Assembly (NCBI GenBank): GCA_045106175.1
Contig: JBGCEF010000033.1
Span: 1-64,000 of the forward strand
From: TMED27 sp045106175
GTDB lineage: Bacteria > Pseudomonadota > Alphaproteobacteria > Micavibrionales > Micavibrionaceae
Direction: 5' to 3'
Length of the DNA: 64,000 nt
Below, piece by piece: positions 8,574 to 16,828 of this stretch (the stretch's first letter is position 1; each line of letters begins with the position of its first letter). The notes under the pieces were generated by a model, which was given only the letters and a program-made list of their open reading frames with translations, was not told the origin of the DNA and searched no databases. Position numbers and translations under genes: made by a program.

Positions 8574-9685
8574 GAATTAGTCAGACGTTTAGTCGTTATA
8601 TTGCAATGAAATATCTTACCAATACGCTCTTTTTATTGTTGGCTCTGATGGGGGTTGTTTATCTTTTTGATACGGTTGAGCTGATTAGGCGTGCCAGTAA
8701 GGTTGAGGGGGTATCTTTAGGGCTTGTGATGCAGATGGGTTTTTTTAAGCTGCCTGAGGTTATACAAATCTTGTTTCCTTTTGCCATTTTATTTGCTGCG
8801 ATGTTTACTTTTTGGCAGCTTAACCGTCGCCAAGAATTGGTCGTTGTGCGCTCAGCGGGTTTTTCTGTGTGGCAGTTTTTAGCGCCCGTTATTGGAACGG
8901 CTGTTGCGATTGGGATTTTACAGATTGGTGTTTTAAACCCTATTGGTGCTTTATTGGTTAATAAGTATGAACAATTAGAAAATAGTTATCTTAAACAACA
9001 AGATGACCACATCGCTATTTTTGAAGAGGGGTTGTGGCTTCGTCAAAAAGTTCACTTGGGCGCGCCTTACTCAGAAAAAGGGTATGTTATATTAAATGCG
9101 AGCCGAATACAGCGTGATGATTGGCGCATTAAAGATGTAAAAGCTTTGTTTTTTGATAATGATGATAATTTTGTCAGTCGACTTGATGCATTATATGCAA
9201 CCCTTGAAGGGGGGGCGTGGGTTTTTAATGAACCTCTTATTCATCAAAGTAATGGTGAAATCATAAATCTGCCTATTTTCAAAATCCCCACATATTTAAC
9301 GATTAATGATGTTGAGGGCACGTTTGCCTCTACGTCTTCGTTATCATTTTGGCAGTTGCCGGGACATATTGAAACGCTTGAAACAACAGGTTTTGATGCC
9401 AGTTCGCTTAAGGTTCACTATCATAATTTATTATCTCAGCCGTTATTTTACATTGGTATGGTTTTGCTAGCGGCGATTGTATCGATGCGGCCTCCAAGGC
9501 AAAGGCAGGGGTTTGTTTTGTTTTCAACAGGTGTTTTTATAGGCTTTTTTGTGTTCTTTATGACTAGCTTTTTGCAAGCTTTAGGAGCATCGCAGCAGAT
9601 TCCGGTGATTTTGGCGGCCTGGTCGCCTGCCTTGATCTGTTTTATGCTTGGAATTAGTGTGATTATAAACTTAGAGGATGGTTAA
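8570..9685 (+). CDS. lptG: LPS export permease LptG
   Basis: This is the second permease of LptB2FG. The 371 residues carry the same layout as LptF: N-terminal helices (begins SQTFSRYIAMKYLTNTLFLL), a periplasmic jellyroll at about 130-265, and a C-terminal helix bundle from about 285. The segment NRRQELVVVRSAGFSVWQF is the cytoplasmic coupling-helix region that contacts LptB. It overlaps lptF by four bases. The mlaA gene follows after 90 bp, so envelope-lipid functions cluster here. LPS export implies an outer membrane with LPS. Confidence 0.94.
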   Translation: MRISQTFSRYIAMKYLTNTLFLLLALMGVVYLFDTVELIRRASKVEGVSLGLVMQMGFFKLPEVIQILFPFAILFAAMFTFWQLNRRQELVVVRSAGFSVWQFLAPVIGTAVAIGILQIGVLNPIGALLVNKYEQLENSYLKQQDDHIAIFEEGLWLRQKVHLGAPYSEKGYVILNASRIQRDDWRIKDVKALFFDNDDNFVSRLDALYATLEGGAWVFNEPLIHQSNGEIINLPIFKIPTYLTINDVEGTFASTSSLSFWQLPGHIETLETTGFDASSLKVHYHNLLSQPLFYIGMVLLAAIVSMRPPRQRQGFVLFSTGVFIGFFVFFMTSFLQALGASQQIPVILAAWSPALICFMLGISVIINLEDG

Positions 9686-9775
9686 CCTTTTCATGTTATA
9701 AATTGAGCTATATAAGCTATTGACTTCATGTCAGTGATAAAGAAAATAGATAATAGAGGGTTATAGGGATTTGTT

Positions 9776-10555
9776 ATGGTTAAAAATATTAGAGAGCTGA
9801 GTAAATATAGTTTTTTGTGTGCCGCTGTTTGCGGTCTTATGTTGACAAGTGGTTGTGCTTCGCAGGATCAATCGGCACTTGGCGGTGATGTTGTTATTTC
9901 CGATCCGCTAGAAGACACAAATCGTGCGGTTTTTAAATTCAACGAAGTTGTTGATGATACAATTATTCACCCTACTGTTAGGGGATATCGTTTTGTTGTG
10001 CCTAAAGATATTCGTAACCGTTTGGGAGATTTCTTACGCAATTTACAAAGTCCGGTTATTTTTGCGAACCAAGTTTTGCAAGGTGATATCGAAGGTGCAG
10101 GTCATGTGCTTTTGAGAACGACAATTAACACTTTTGCTGGTTTTGGCGGATTGTTTGATTTTGCAGCGAAAGAAGGTTTACCTCACGAGTCAGAAGATTT
10201 TGGGCAGACACTTGCGGTATGGGGTCTGGATCATGGTCCTTACCTCGTTGTTCCAATTTTAGGGCCTAGCACAGCACGTGATTCTGTTGGTTATATCGTT
10301 GATTCCTTTGCTGATCCGATACGTTGGTATTTGTTTGATATTGGTGAGGAGCATTTAGCGTATAAAAGAACTGGTGCGAATTATCTTAATGTGCGTGATG
10401 AGCTTATGGATGTTTTGGAAGATTTGAGAAACAGTTCTATTGATTATTATGCATCAACGCGTAGTATTTATTATCAGCGTCGTGAAGCGTTGGTGAATGA
10501 TGAGAATCCAGATGATGCGGTTTCTGTTTCCATTCCTGACTATGACGATGAGTAG
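9776..10555 (+). CDS. mlaA: Outer-membrane lipid asymmetry lipoprotein MlaA (VacJ)
   Basis: MlaA sits in the outer membrane, removes mislocalised phospholipids from the outer leaflet and passes them to periplasmic MlaC. A lipoprotein signal peptide ends in LTSGC with the lipidated Cys at residue 27. The family block DPLEDTNRAVFKFNEVVDD follows near residue 43, and the GPYLVVPILGPSTARDSVG motif is near residue 158. Length (259) fits. An AGGG lies eight bases before the ATG. The next gene is mlaC, as often in alphaproteobacteria; mlaB, D, E and F must lie elsewhere. Confidence 0.94.
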   Translation: MVKNIRELSKYSFLCAAVCGLMLTSGCASQDQSALGGDVVISDPLEDTNRAVFKFNEVVDDTIIHPTVRGYRFVVPKDIRNRLGDFLRNLQSPVIFANQVLQGDIEGAGHVLLRTTINTFAGFGGLFDFAAKEGLPHESEDFGQTLAVWGLDHGPYLVVPILGPSTARDSVGYIVDSFADPIRWYLFDIGEEHLAYKRTGANYLNVRDELMDVLEDLRNSSIDYYASTRSIYYQRREALVNDENPDDAVSVSIPDYDDE

Positions 10556-10581
10556 TGACGTCATTTAAAAAGGATCATACT

Positions 10582-11235
10582 ATGCGTACTCATACCAAGC
10601 TGCTTTTAATTGGAGCATGCGCTTTAACTATCGTGTCACATGAAAGCTATGCTTTTAGTAGTCATGACATCCAACGTATTAGTCAATCTTCCTTTACTGT
10701 TGTCAGTGACAATAGAGACGAGATTGCGGAAGCGTTTGTTAATGACATGGCGAGAGATGCTATATCATTTTTGAGTGATACTGGCCTTTCGGAAACTACG
10801 AAACAGCAACGTTTTTCCAGACTCTTAAAAAGAAGTTTTGATATGCCTACTATAGGTCGCTTTGCACTCGGTAAGTACTGGCGTCAGGCGTCTGCGCAAC
10901 AACGTGATGAATATCAAAGTCTGTTTAGAGATATGATTATTGAGGTTTATTCGCGTCGTTTTGGTGAATATAAAGGGCAGGGCTTAAACGTAAGCGGTAG
11001 TCGTACGATGCAGAAGAATGATGTTGCGGTCAGTACCTTAGTTGTTCCGAAAGATGGCGGGCCCAAGGTTAAGGTCGATTGGCGTTTACGTAAGAAAAAT
11101 GGTCAATACAAAGTTATTGATATTATCGTTGAAGGTGTCAGTATGGCCTTAACGCAGCGTTCTGATTTTTCATCTGTTATACAGCGTGGCGGTGGGCAAG
11201 TGTCCGTATTGTTGGATCATTTACGCGCGCAGTAG
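10582..11235 (+). CDS. mlaC: Periplasmic phospholipid carrier MlaC (Ttg2D family)
   Basis: MlaC shuttles phospholipids across the periplasm between MlaA and the MlaFEDB complex. A GTG at 10555 would give a longer protein overlapping the mlaA stop codon. The ATG at 10582 is better, because AAAAAGGA lies 6-7 bases before it and it places a clean signal peptide (MRTHTKLLLIGACALTIVSH to SYA) at the N-terminus. The family pattern is seen in MPTIGRFALGKYWRQASAQQ and WRLRKKNGQYKVIDIIVEGV. The mature protein of about 190 residues fits the family. It is convergent with the DotA/TraY-like operon, with 28 bp between the stops. Confidence 0.92.
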   Translation: MRTHTKLLLIGACALTIVSHESYAFSSHDIQRISQSSFTVVSDNRDEIAEAFVNDMARDAISFLSDTGLSETTKQQRFSRLLKRSFDMPTIGRFALGKYWRQASAQQRDEYQSLFRDMIIEVYSRRFGEYKGQGLNVSGSRTMQKNDVAVSTLVVPKDGGPKVKVDWRLRKKNGQYKVIDIIVEGVSMALTQRSDFSSVIQRGGGQVSVLLDHLRAQ

Positions 11236-11263
11236 CTGTTTTATTCTTTAGATTAATATTTTT

Positions 11264-13966
11264 TTAACCGCCTGCGATTGCTTGGAGGTTACCTTGGGTT
11301 GCGCCTTGAACTTGGTTAGACACTAGCACACTTCCGCGATAGACATTATTGGTTAGCTGACCGGCTGGGTCGCCCGCGTTTTCTTGGAATGTTGCTGCAT
11401 TAGAGCCCATCCAGCGCAGAATGTTGTTTGGTATGAGATCAATCAATTTAAAGCACGACATACCAACAAGATAGCAAATGATGGCGTACATTGCCGTGAA
11501 GAAGAATTGGTCTATTGGTCCCCTGTAATAAGCAATTTGTGTTGGTAATGCCTTAATTTCGCCTTCCACGCCAAAGCCTGCAGTGTTTGCAACGAGTAAG
11601 TCAAATATACTGTTCAATACGAACACCAGGGCGGAGAATATACTAATACTTGCGAGCAGTCCGAATAATATCAAAATCGGTCTTAAGAAAATCTCACAGA
11701 GTAAGAAATAACCATTTGCAGCGTCTTGTCCGGGAATTCCTTCGCCATCAATACGAATGTGTGCAAGTGCCCAAAGTGGCATTGCTACAATGGCTTCGAA
11801 AATACTTTTAACCCACCCACTGACGGCGAATAAGAAGTAGATGAATGGCAGGAACGGTAAGACGTAGTATAAAATTACTGCGATACCGATTGATGAGATG
11901 ATGACAGAGAACATGAAGCCGCTCAGCACTTTCGCAAGCTCTGCTGGAACGTCTCCGAGGATCGCTTCTAAACCGCCGCCAACATACCCTGCCGATGCGA
12001 TGGCTGTGTTGCGAATGGTCGCTTCCATCATACCTTTTCCAATGGCTGTAAGTTGTGCGAGTGGGTTGATATCAACATTTTTGCGCATATCGAAAACGCC
12101 GCTTGTTCCAAGGATTAGATTGATAACATCGAGGACTGCGTTGCCTGTGCTTTCGGTTTCTGCGGTGTCTGCTGCGTTGCGTTCTTGCCAGAAATTATGC
12201 GCGTAATAAATTGCATTGTAAGTTTCTTGTCGGTCTCCAGGAAGCTCCATAGCTGTCCCGTCCGCAAGAATTGGATTGTATTTGTTTTCGCCAGTAATGT
12301 TGAGATTTTCTTGGAGGCGTCTTTCATAGGTTAGCTCCATAGAATAGGGGTATAGTGTTGGTCGTGGGATATTGAGTGATGCGTCTATGACGGCGCCATT
12401 CATTTCAGCAATGCGGTTAAACCATATCGCTGCGCCGGCCCATCCTTTTTCAATGATTTCTGGAGGTACTAGAAAATTACCGGATGCTTGTTGTTGTGCG
12501 ACACCGTTATCAATGGAAGCCTGTGCAAATGCATCGAAGATACTTTTCATCTCTTCAACATATTCATTGTTTGGTTCATATGTTACATCTGCGCATGTTG
12601 GATCTCTATCATAGTCGGATATACGGCTTCTCGCTATGCATTGCGCGACTTCGTTTAGTGTTGTGTCGGTCCATAATCTATCGACAAGTTTGTAGTATTC
12701 TTCTGCGATGTAGAGAGAGCCTGGTTCAAAGTAATCAGTTGTTAGAACTGTGATATCGCCACAATGCGGGAAGACTTGCCCTGCGTAGCCCTCATATTCT
12801 GTTCCTGTTCCGACTGTTCCGAAGCGAATGTTAATATTACCGTTATAAGAGAAGCTAAGTGCTGTGCCGTATGGTGTGCCAATGTAATTATTTGCGTTTG
12901 GATTAACGCTTCCTGCGGGTGCGCCGGTTACGTAATCGGGTGGTGGCGGCCGTACGACGTATGCTTGGACGTCATTTCCGTGTTTGGTTCTCTCAACCAT
13001 TGCGCAGACTTTTGCCGTTAATATGAATTGGTTTAAATTACCCATTTCTGGTCTGTTTGGAATGGCTACCAGGTTTGATTGATCACCTAAAAATGTTCCA
13101 GTTGATAATGTTGTATTGAAGTATGCCCAGCCATTTGATGCGAAATTAGAGCCATGTTTGGCGACCCAGAATGTTAGCATTTGCGCGCCGTTTAAGCCGT
13201 TATTATTATCACTTAGATTGAGTGGGATGATCATTGCGAAGAACAACACAAAGCGTACGGGGGCCCATGCTCTGTTAAAGCGTTGCCCGAATGGTGTTCC
13301 TGTTGCTGCGGTTTCACCGACAACTGTAATTGTAAAATAGACAAAAAGCATTGCGGCCACGACGATGATGCCTAGTGAATAAAATCTGAGCATTGTATGT
13401 AAGGCGTCATGGAATGGATATGGATATGCAGGGATGGCGGCAATGGATGGTACTCCGCTACTGCTTTCGCAAGCAACGAGCATTGAAACACAGGATTCGT
13501 AAATGCCAACCATTCCAAAGACGCGGTCTAGTATTATAAAGGCAAGATCTTGCTCTGGGCCTGCTGATCCTGTTGTTGCATTGGGGTTTAAAAATAAATC
13601 TTCGACAGGGAAGCCGAGCGCAAATGCAGAATGTGATGCAAAAAATGCAAGCCCCAGTAGTATAATTTGGATAATGATAATAGCTAAACCAGTCAGGATC
13701 GTGAAGAAAATGATGATTTGATCTGTGTTTTTTCGTTTAAAAACGAGGTTATCTGCGGCGGCCATAATAACATGCCGAATGCCGTATTTACCAATATTAG
13801 TACGATTGAGGTAAGGGTGACCATCAGGGATTAATTTTACAATGTTGTAAACAAGCGCAATGTAGAAAGCCAACGTTGAAAAACCGGATGTGGCAAGCGT
13901 CATGATTCTTGGAATAAAACCAGGAAGCACGCTGTATTTGATTGCCTTTTTTGTGTTGGTTTTCAT
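11264..13966 (-). CDS. DotA/TraY-family membrane protein, copy 3 of 3
   Basis: This is the shortest (900 residues) and last of three paralogues in one operon. Members of this family are inner-membrane proteins of type IVB (Dot/Icm, IncI) secretion and conjugation systems. Residues 1-82 form an N-terminal block with one hydrophobic segment (about 28-47). A second hydrophobic segment (about 83-109) ends in AFA (114-116), which resembles a signal-peptidase site. The family core is at about 217-280: GETA.TGTPFGQRF, WAPVRFV, GLNGAQ, ASNGW. A large, probably periplasmic domain follows, with GWAGAAIWFNRIAEMNG at 508-524. C-terminal membrane helices carry LWALAHIRIDGEGIPGQ (731-747) and FLRPILILFG (760-769). 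It ends with DLIPNNILRWMG. Cysteines 159, 166, 321 and 402 recur in the paralogues. Function here is inferred from the family only. Confidence 0.85.
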   Translation of the reverse strand: MKTNTKKAIKYSVLPGFIPRIMTLATSGFSTLAFYIALVYNIVKLIPDGHPYLNRTNIGKYGIRHVIMAAADNLVFKRKNTDQIIIFFTILTGLAIIIIQIILLGLAFFASHSAFALGFPVEDLFLNPNATTGSAGPEQDLAFIILDRVFGMVGIYESCVSMLVACESSSGVPSIAAIPAYPYPFHDALHTMLRFYSLGIIVVAAMLFVYFTITVVGETAATGTPFGQRFNRAWAPVRFVLFFAMIIPLNLSDNNNGLNGAQMLTFWVAKHGSNFASNGWAYFNTTLSTGTFLGDQSNLVAIPNRPEMGNLNQFILTAKVCAMVERTKHGNDVQAYVVRPPPPDYVTGAPAGSVNPNANNYIGTPYGTALSFSYNGNINIRFGTVGTGTEYEGYAGQVFPHCGDITVLTTDYFEPGSLYIAEEYYKLVDRLWTDTTLNEVAQCIARSRISDYDRDPTCADVTYEPNNEYVEEMKSIFDAFAQASIDNGVAQQQASGNFLVPPEIIEKGWAGAAIWFNRIAEMNGAVIDASLNIPRPTLYPYSMELTYERRLQENLNITGENKYNPILADGTAMELPGDRQETYNAIYYAHNFWQERNAADTAETESTGNAVLDVINLILGTSGVFDMRKNVDINPLAQLTAIGKGMMEATIRNTAIASAGYVGGGLEAILGDVPAELAKVLSGFMFSVIISSIGIAVILYYVLPFLPFIYFLFAVSGWVKSIFEAIVAMPLWALAHIRIDGEGIPGQDAANGYFLLCEIFLRPILILFGLLASISIFSALVFVLNSIFDLLVANTAGFGVEGEIKALPTQIAYYRGPIDQFFFTAMYAIICYLVGMSCFKLIDLIPNNILRWMGSNAATFQENAGDPAGQLTNNVYRGSVLVSNQVQGATQGNLQAIAGG

Positions 13967-13987
13967 TGGCTGTTTTCACCCATTCCT

Positions 13988-16828
13988 TTATCCGACGAGC
14001 TTCTTCAACCCACTGCCCAAAGCTGATGATGTTTGTTGTGAACCAACAGTTGCTTTACCAACTAAGCCTTGTGCAGCGTCTTCACGTTGATCGTTAAATG
14101 TTGCCGTACTCTGACCCATCCAGCGAAGGATGTTATTGGGAATAAGATCAATCAGTTTGAATGATGACATTGCCATCAGGTAGATCACGATTGTGTAGAT
14201 AATTGTGAAGAAGAATTCGTCAATGGCTGAACGTGCGCTTTGAAGAACAGATGTGATTGTCTTAGGTCCGCGCGGTGTAACAACTTTTCCTCCGCCTTCT
14301 TCCGCTCTAAAATCGAAACCGCCAACGTTAGATGTTACGAGATCAAAAACTTGATTGAGGACACTGACGAGTGCAGAGAAGATTGAGATACTTGCGAGCA
14401 TTCCAAACAGCATCAAAATTGGTCTTAAGAAGATTTCAAATATTAGGAAATATCCTGCTACGCCTGCTTGTCCTGGTAAGCCGTTTTGATCAATTCTAAT
14501 ATGGGCAAGTGCCCATAGAGGCGCGCCAACCATGGCTTCAAAAATACCTTTGACCCATCCGCCGACTGCGAAGAAGAAATAGATAAAGGGTAAAAACGGT
14601 ACGATATAGAATAGGATAAATCCTGCAGTTAAGCTTACCATGGTTACAGTAATAAGGAATGTACTCATGATTTGTACCATGCCTGCCGGTACGTCCATGA
14701 ATGATAGTAATTGTCCACCAACACCGCCGACGACTGCAACGGTTAGGTTTCTGACGGCTGCTTCAACTAAGCCACGGCCAATTCCTACAATCTGTGCTAG
14801 TGGATGCGTATCTGGGTTACGACGAATGTTATAAAGGCCTTCTGTTCCGAATAATGCATTAATAGAATCGATCATCGCATTGCCGGTTGGTGTGATATGT
14901 GATGATGATTCCACACCATTGCCTTGCCATGATTTGAAGGCTTCCCAATGTGCATTGGCCATATCTGCTTCAACTGGACTTAGATTTATTGGGTCACCAC
15001 TTATCACTTGCGGGTGGAATCGCGTTTCAAACGGGACGTTATTGTTACGTCTTTTCTTCTCAGTCAAAATGTGTTCCATGAGGTCAGGATATAATGACGG
15101 ATAGGGTATGTTTAAAACTGAGCTTGTGACGGCACCGTTCATTTCTGCAATGCGGTTATACCAAATTGCGGCACCGGCCCAGCCTTTTTCAGTGACCATG
15201 TTATTCACATTGTAGCGGTCTGAATTTTGAAGGGCAGGGATTGCAGCTTCTGTGACGTTTAAGGTGCCACATACTGAGAATGGAACAGAGCAGTCGACCA
15301 TGGCTGATTCCATATCTTCTCTGTAAAAATCTACTTGGTCAGCCTGAAAGTCACTTGGTGGTAGTTGCGCTAGTGTATCTCTTTCATATGGACCGTATTT
15401 TTGAGCGGTATTACGCGGGTAGTTTTGAGGCCCTGTTGTGAATGTTTCGAACCATAATTCCCTTAATACAAAGAAGTAGTAGTATTGCATAACCAGTGTA
15501 CCAAGTTCTGGTCTTTCACTTACGTCAGCCGCAGAAGGGTTTCTTGGATCTGAGAGTTTCATGGTTACGCGGCCACAATACGGGTATACGGAGCCTTCAA
15601 AGTTGCCGTAATCATCTTCAGATTCTACACCGAAAACAAATCTTACTGTCGCACTTTGATCTGTAAAATTATTCAATGATTGATAGGCAACATCATTTGC
15701 TGTTCCTATGTCTGGTATTTCTAAGAAGTCTTGTCCTGTTGCAGTACTATTGCTTCCGCGAACGGCATACATTTTAATTTCTTTTCCACTAGCACCAGCG
15801 CCATATGCAAGATCGTACATTTCTGCACATGTTCGTGCGGTGTAGAAAAATTGTAATAGTGTCTTAATCTCTGGGATGTTGGGTGTGGAGACTAAATCTT
15901 TCATATCACCAAAATAGCCGCCTGCTATTGTTGTGTTAAAGTAATTCCAGCTATTTGTGGCAAAGCCGGAGCCGAATTGTGCAGCATAAAGAACAGTCCA
16001 TTGAGAGCCGTTAAAACCAAGGCCGACGGGGACTAGCATTCCGATGGCAAATACAATGCGAAGTGGTGCCCATACTTTGTTAAAGCGCTTGCCAAATGGC
16101 GTGCCTGTTTGCGCTGTCTCAACAACGATTGTTACCATGAAATAGCTGGCGATGATGATCGCGACGACTAAAAGCCCGGTATTATAAAGTTGAAACATTT
16201 GATGCATTGCGGTGTGTATCGGGAATGGGAATCCAAGCCCGTTATATATCGAAACATCAGTCACATCTGTCATGACATTTCTTGTCGCTGGTGTTGGGGG
16301 GCCATACCCTGTGTCAGGTAGGCTTTCCGTACATGTAATGCCTTGTGCTACGCATGAATTAAATAAATGATTTGTTCCGTCACTTACCCCGAAGACTAGA
16401 TCCATCATAATGCCTGCAAGGTCGGTTGCTTCGCTTGCCGCTGGCGTTAAGAAGAATCCAGCAAAGTTAGTTGGCATTGCGAAGACGGGCTGCATGAAAA
16501 TTGCAGCTCCTAGCATGCATATTTGAATGAAAATTAAGACAAGGCCTATTAATAAGGCAACAAACAGAATGATTTGGTCGGCGTTTTCTTTTCTTAAAAC
16601 CAGATTGTTTGCGGCTTCTGCGATGACATGTCTGATGCCAAATTTTCCAATATTTTGGCTTTGCGTATAGGGGTGGTGTGTAGGCAGCAAATTAACAGCG
16701 CTGTAAACCAATGCCATAAAGTAAGAAATATATTGAAAACCACCTGTAAATATTTCTTCAAGACGCACCTTAAAGCGAGGCAGTCCCATATATCCGATGA
16801 TTTGTTTTCCTGTTAATAAACCGATCAT
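13988..16828 (-). CDS. DotA/TraY-family membrane protein, copy 2 of 3
   Basis: This is the middle gene of the triplet, 946 residues. It shares the same order of blocks as its neighbours: N-terminal block with HHPY and IGKFGIRHVIAEAANNLV (about 51-78), a long hydrophobic segment (about 85-111) ending in VFA (115-117), then VVETAQTGTPFGKRFNKVWA, ATNSW, GWAGAAIWYNRIAEMNGAV, LWALAHIRIDQNGLPGQ and DLIPNNILRWMG. Paired cysteines (SC and TC before the core; C in TARTCAEM; C in YPYCG) match the other copies, while most of the region between the core and GWAGA has diverged. Its ATG overlaps the stop of the upstream paralogue (ATGA, 16825-16828), and 21 bp separate it from the next. Assignment to family is firm by motif; role unknown. 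Confidence 0.85.
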   Translation of the reverse strand: MIGLLTGKQIIGYMGLPRFKVRLEEIFTGGFQYISYFMALVYSAVNLLPTHHPYTQSQNIGKFGIRHVIAEAANNLVLRKENADQIILFVALLIGLVLIFIQICMLGAAIFMQPVFAMPTNFAGFFLTPAASEATDLAGIMMDLVFGVSDGTNHLFNSCVAQGITCTESLPDTGYGPPTPATRNVMTDVTDVSIYNGLGFPFPIHTAMHQMFQLYNTGLLVVAIIIASYFMVTIVVETAQTGTPFGKRFNKVWAPLRIVFAIGMLVPVGLGFNGSQWTVLYAAQFGSGFATNSWNYFNTTIAGGYFGDMKDLVSTPNIPEIKTLLQFFYTARTCAEMYDLAYGAGASGKEIKMYAVRGSNSTATGQDFLEIPDIGTANDVAYQSLNNFTDQSATVRFVFGVESEDDYGNFEGSVYPYCGRVTMKLSDPRNPSAADVSERPELGTLVMQYYYFFVLRELWFETFTTGPQNYPRNTAQKYGPYERDTLAQLPPSDFQADQVDFYREDMESAMVDCSVPFSVCGTLNVTEAAIPALQNSDRYNVNNMVTEKGWAGAAIWYNRIAEMNGAVTSSVLNIPYPSLYPDLMEHILTEKKRRNNNVPFETRFHPQVISGDPINLSPVEADMANAHWEAFKSWQGNGVESSSHITPTGNAMIDSINALFGTEGLYNIRRNPDTHPLAQIVGIGRGLVEAAVRNLTVAVVGGVGGQLLSFMDVPAGMVQIMSTFLITVTMVSLTAGFILFYIVPFLPFIYFFFAVGGWVKGIFEAMVGAPLWALAHIRIDQNGLPGQAGVAGYFLIFEIFLRPILMLFGMLASISIFSALVSVLNQVFDLVTSNVGGFDFRAEEGGGKVVTPRGPKTITSVLQSARSAIDEFFFTIIYTIVIYLMAMSSFKLIDLIPNNILRWMGQSTATFNDQREDAAQGLVGKATVGSQQTSSALGSGLKKLVG

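Noticed and set aside
11898..13721. Several open frames of 70-100 codons on the plus strand across the DotA-like genes
   Set aside because: They run antisense to a long, motif-rich gene, have no recognisable product and no ribosome sites; they are shadows of membrane-protein coding bias.
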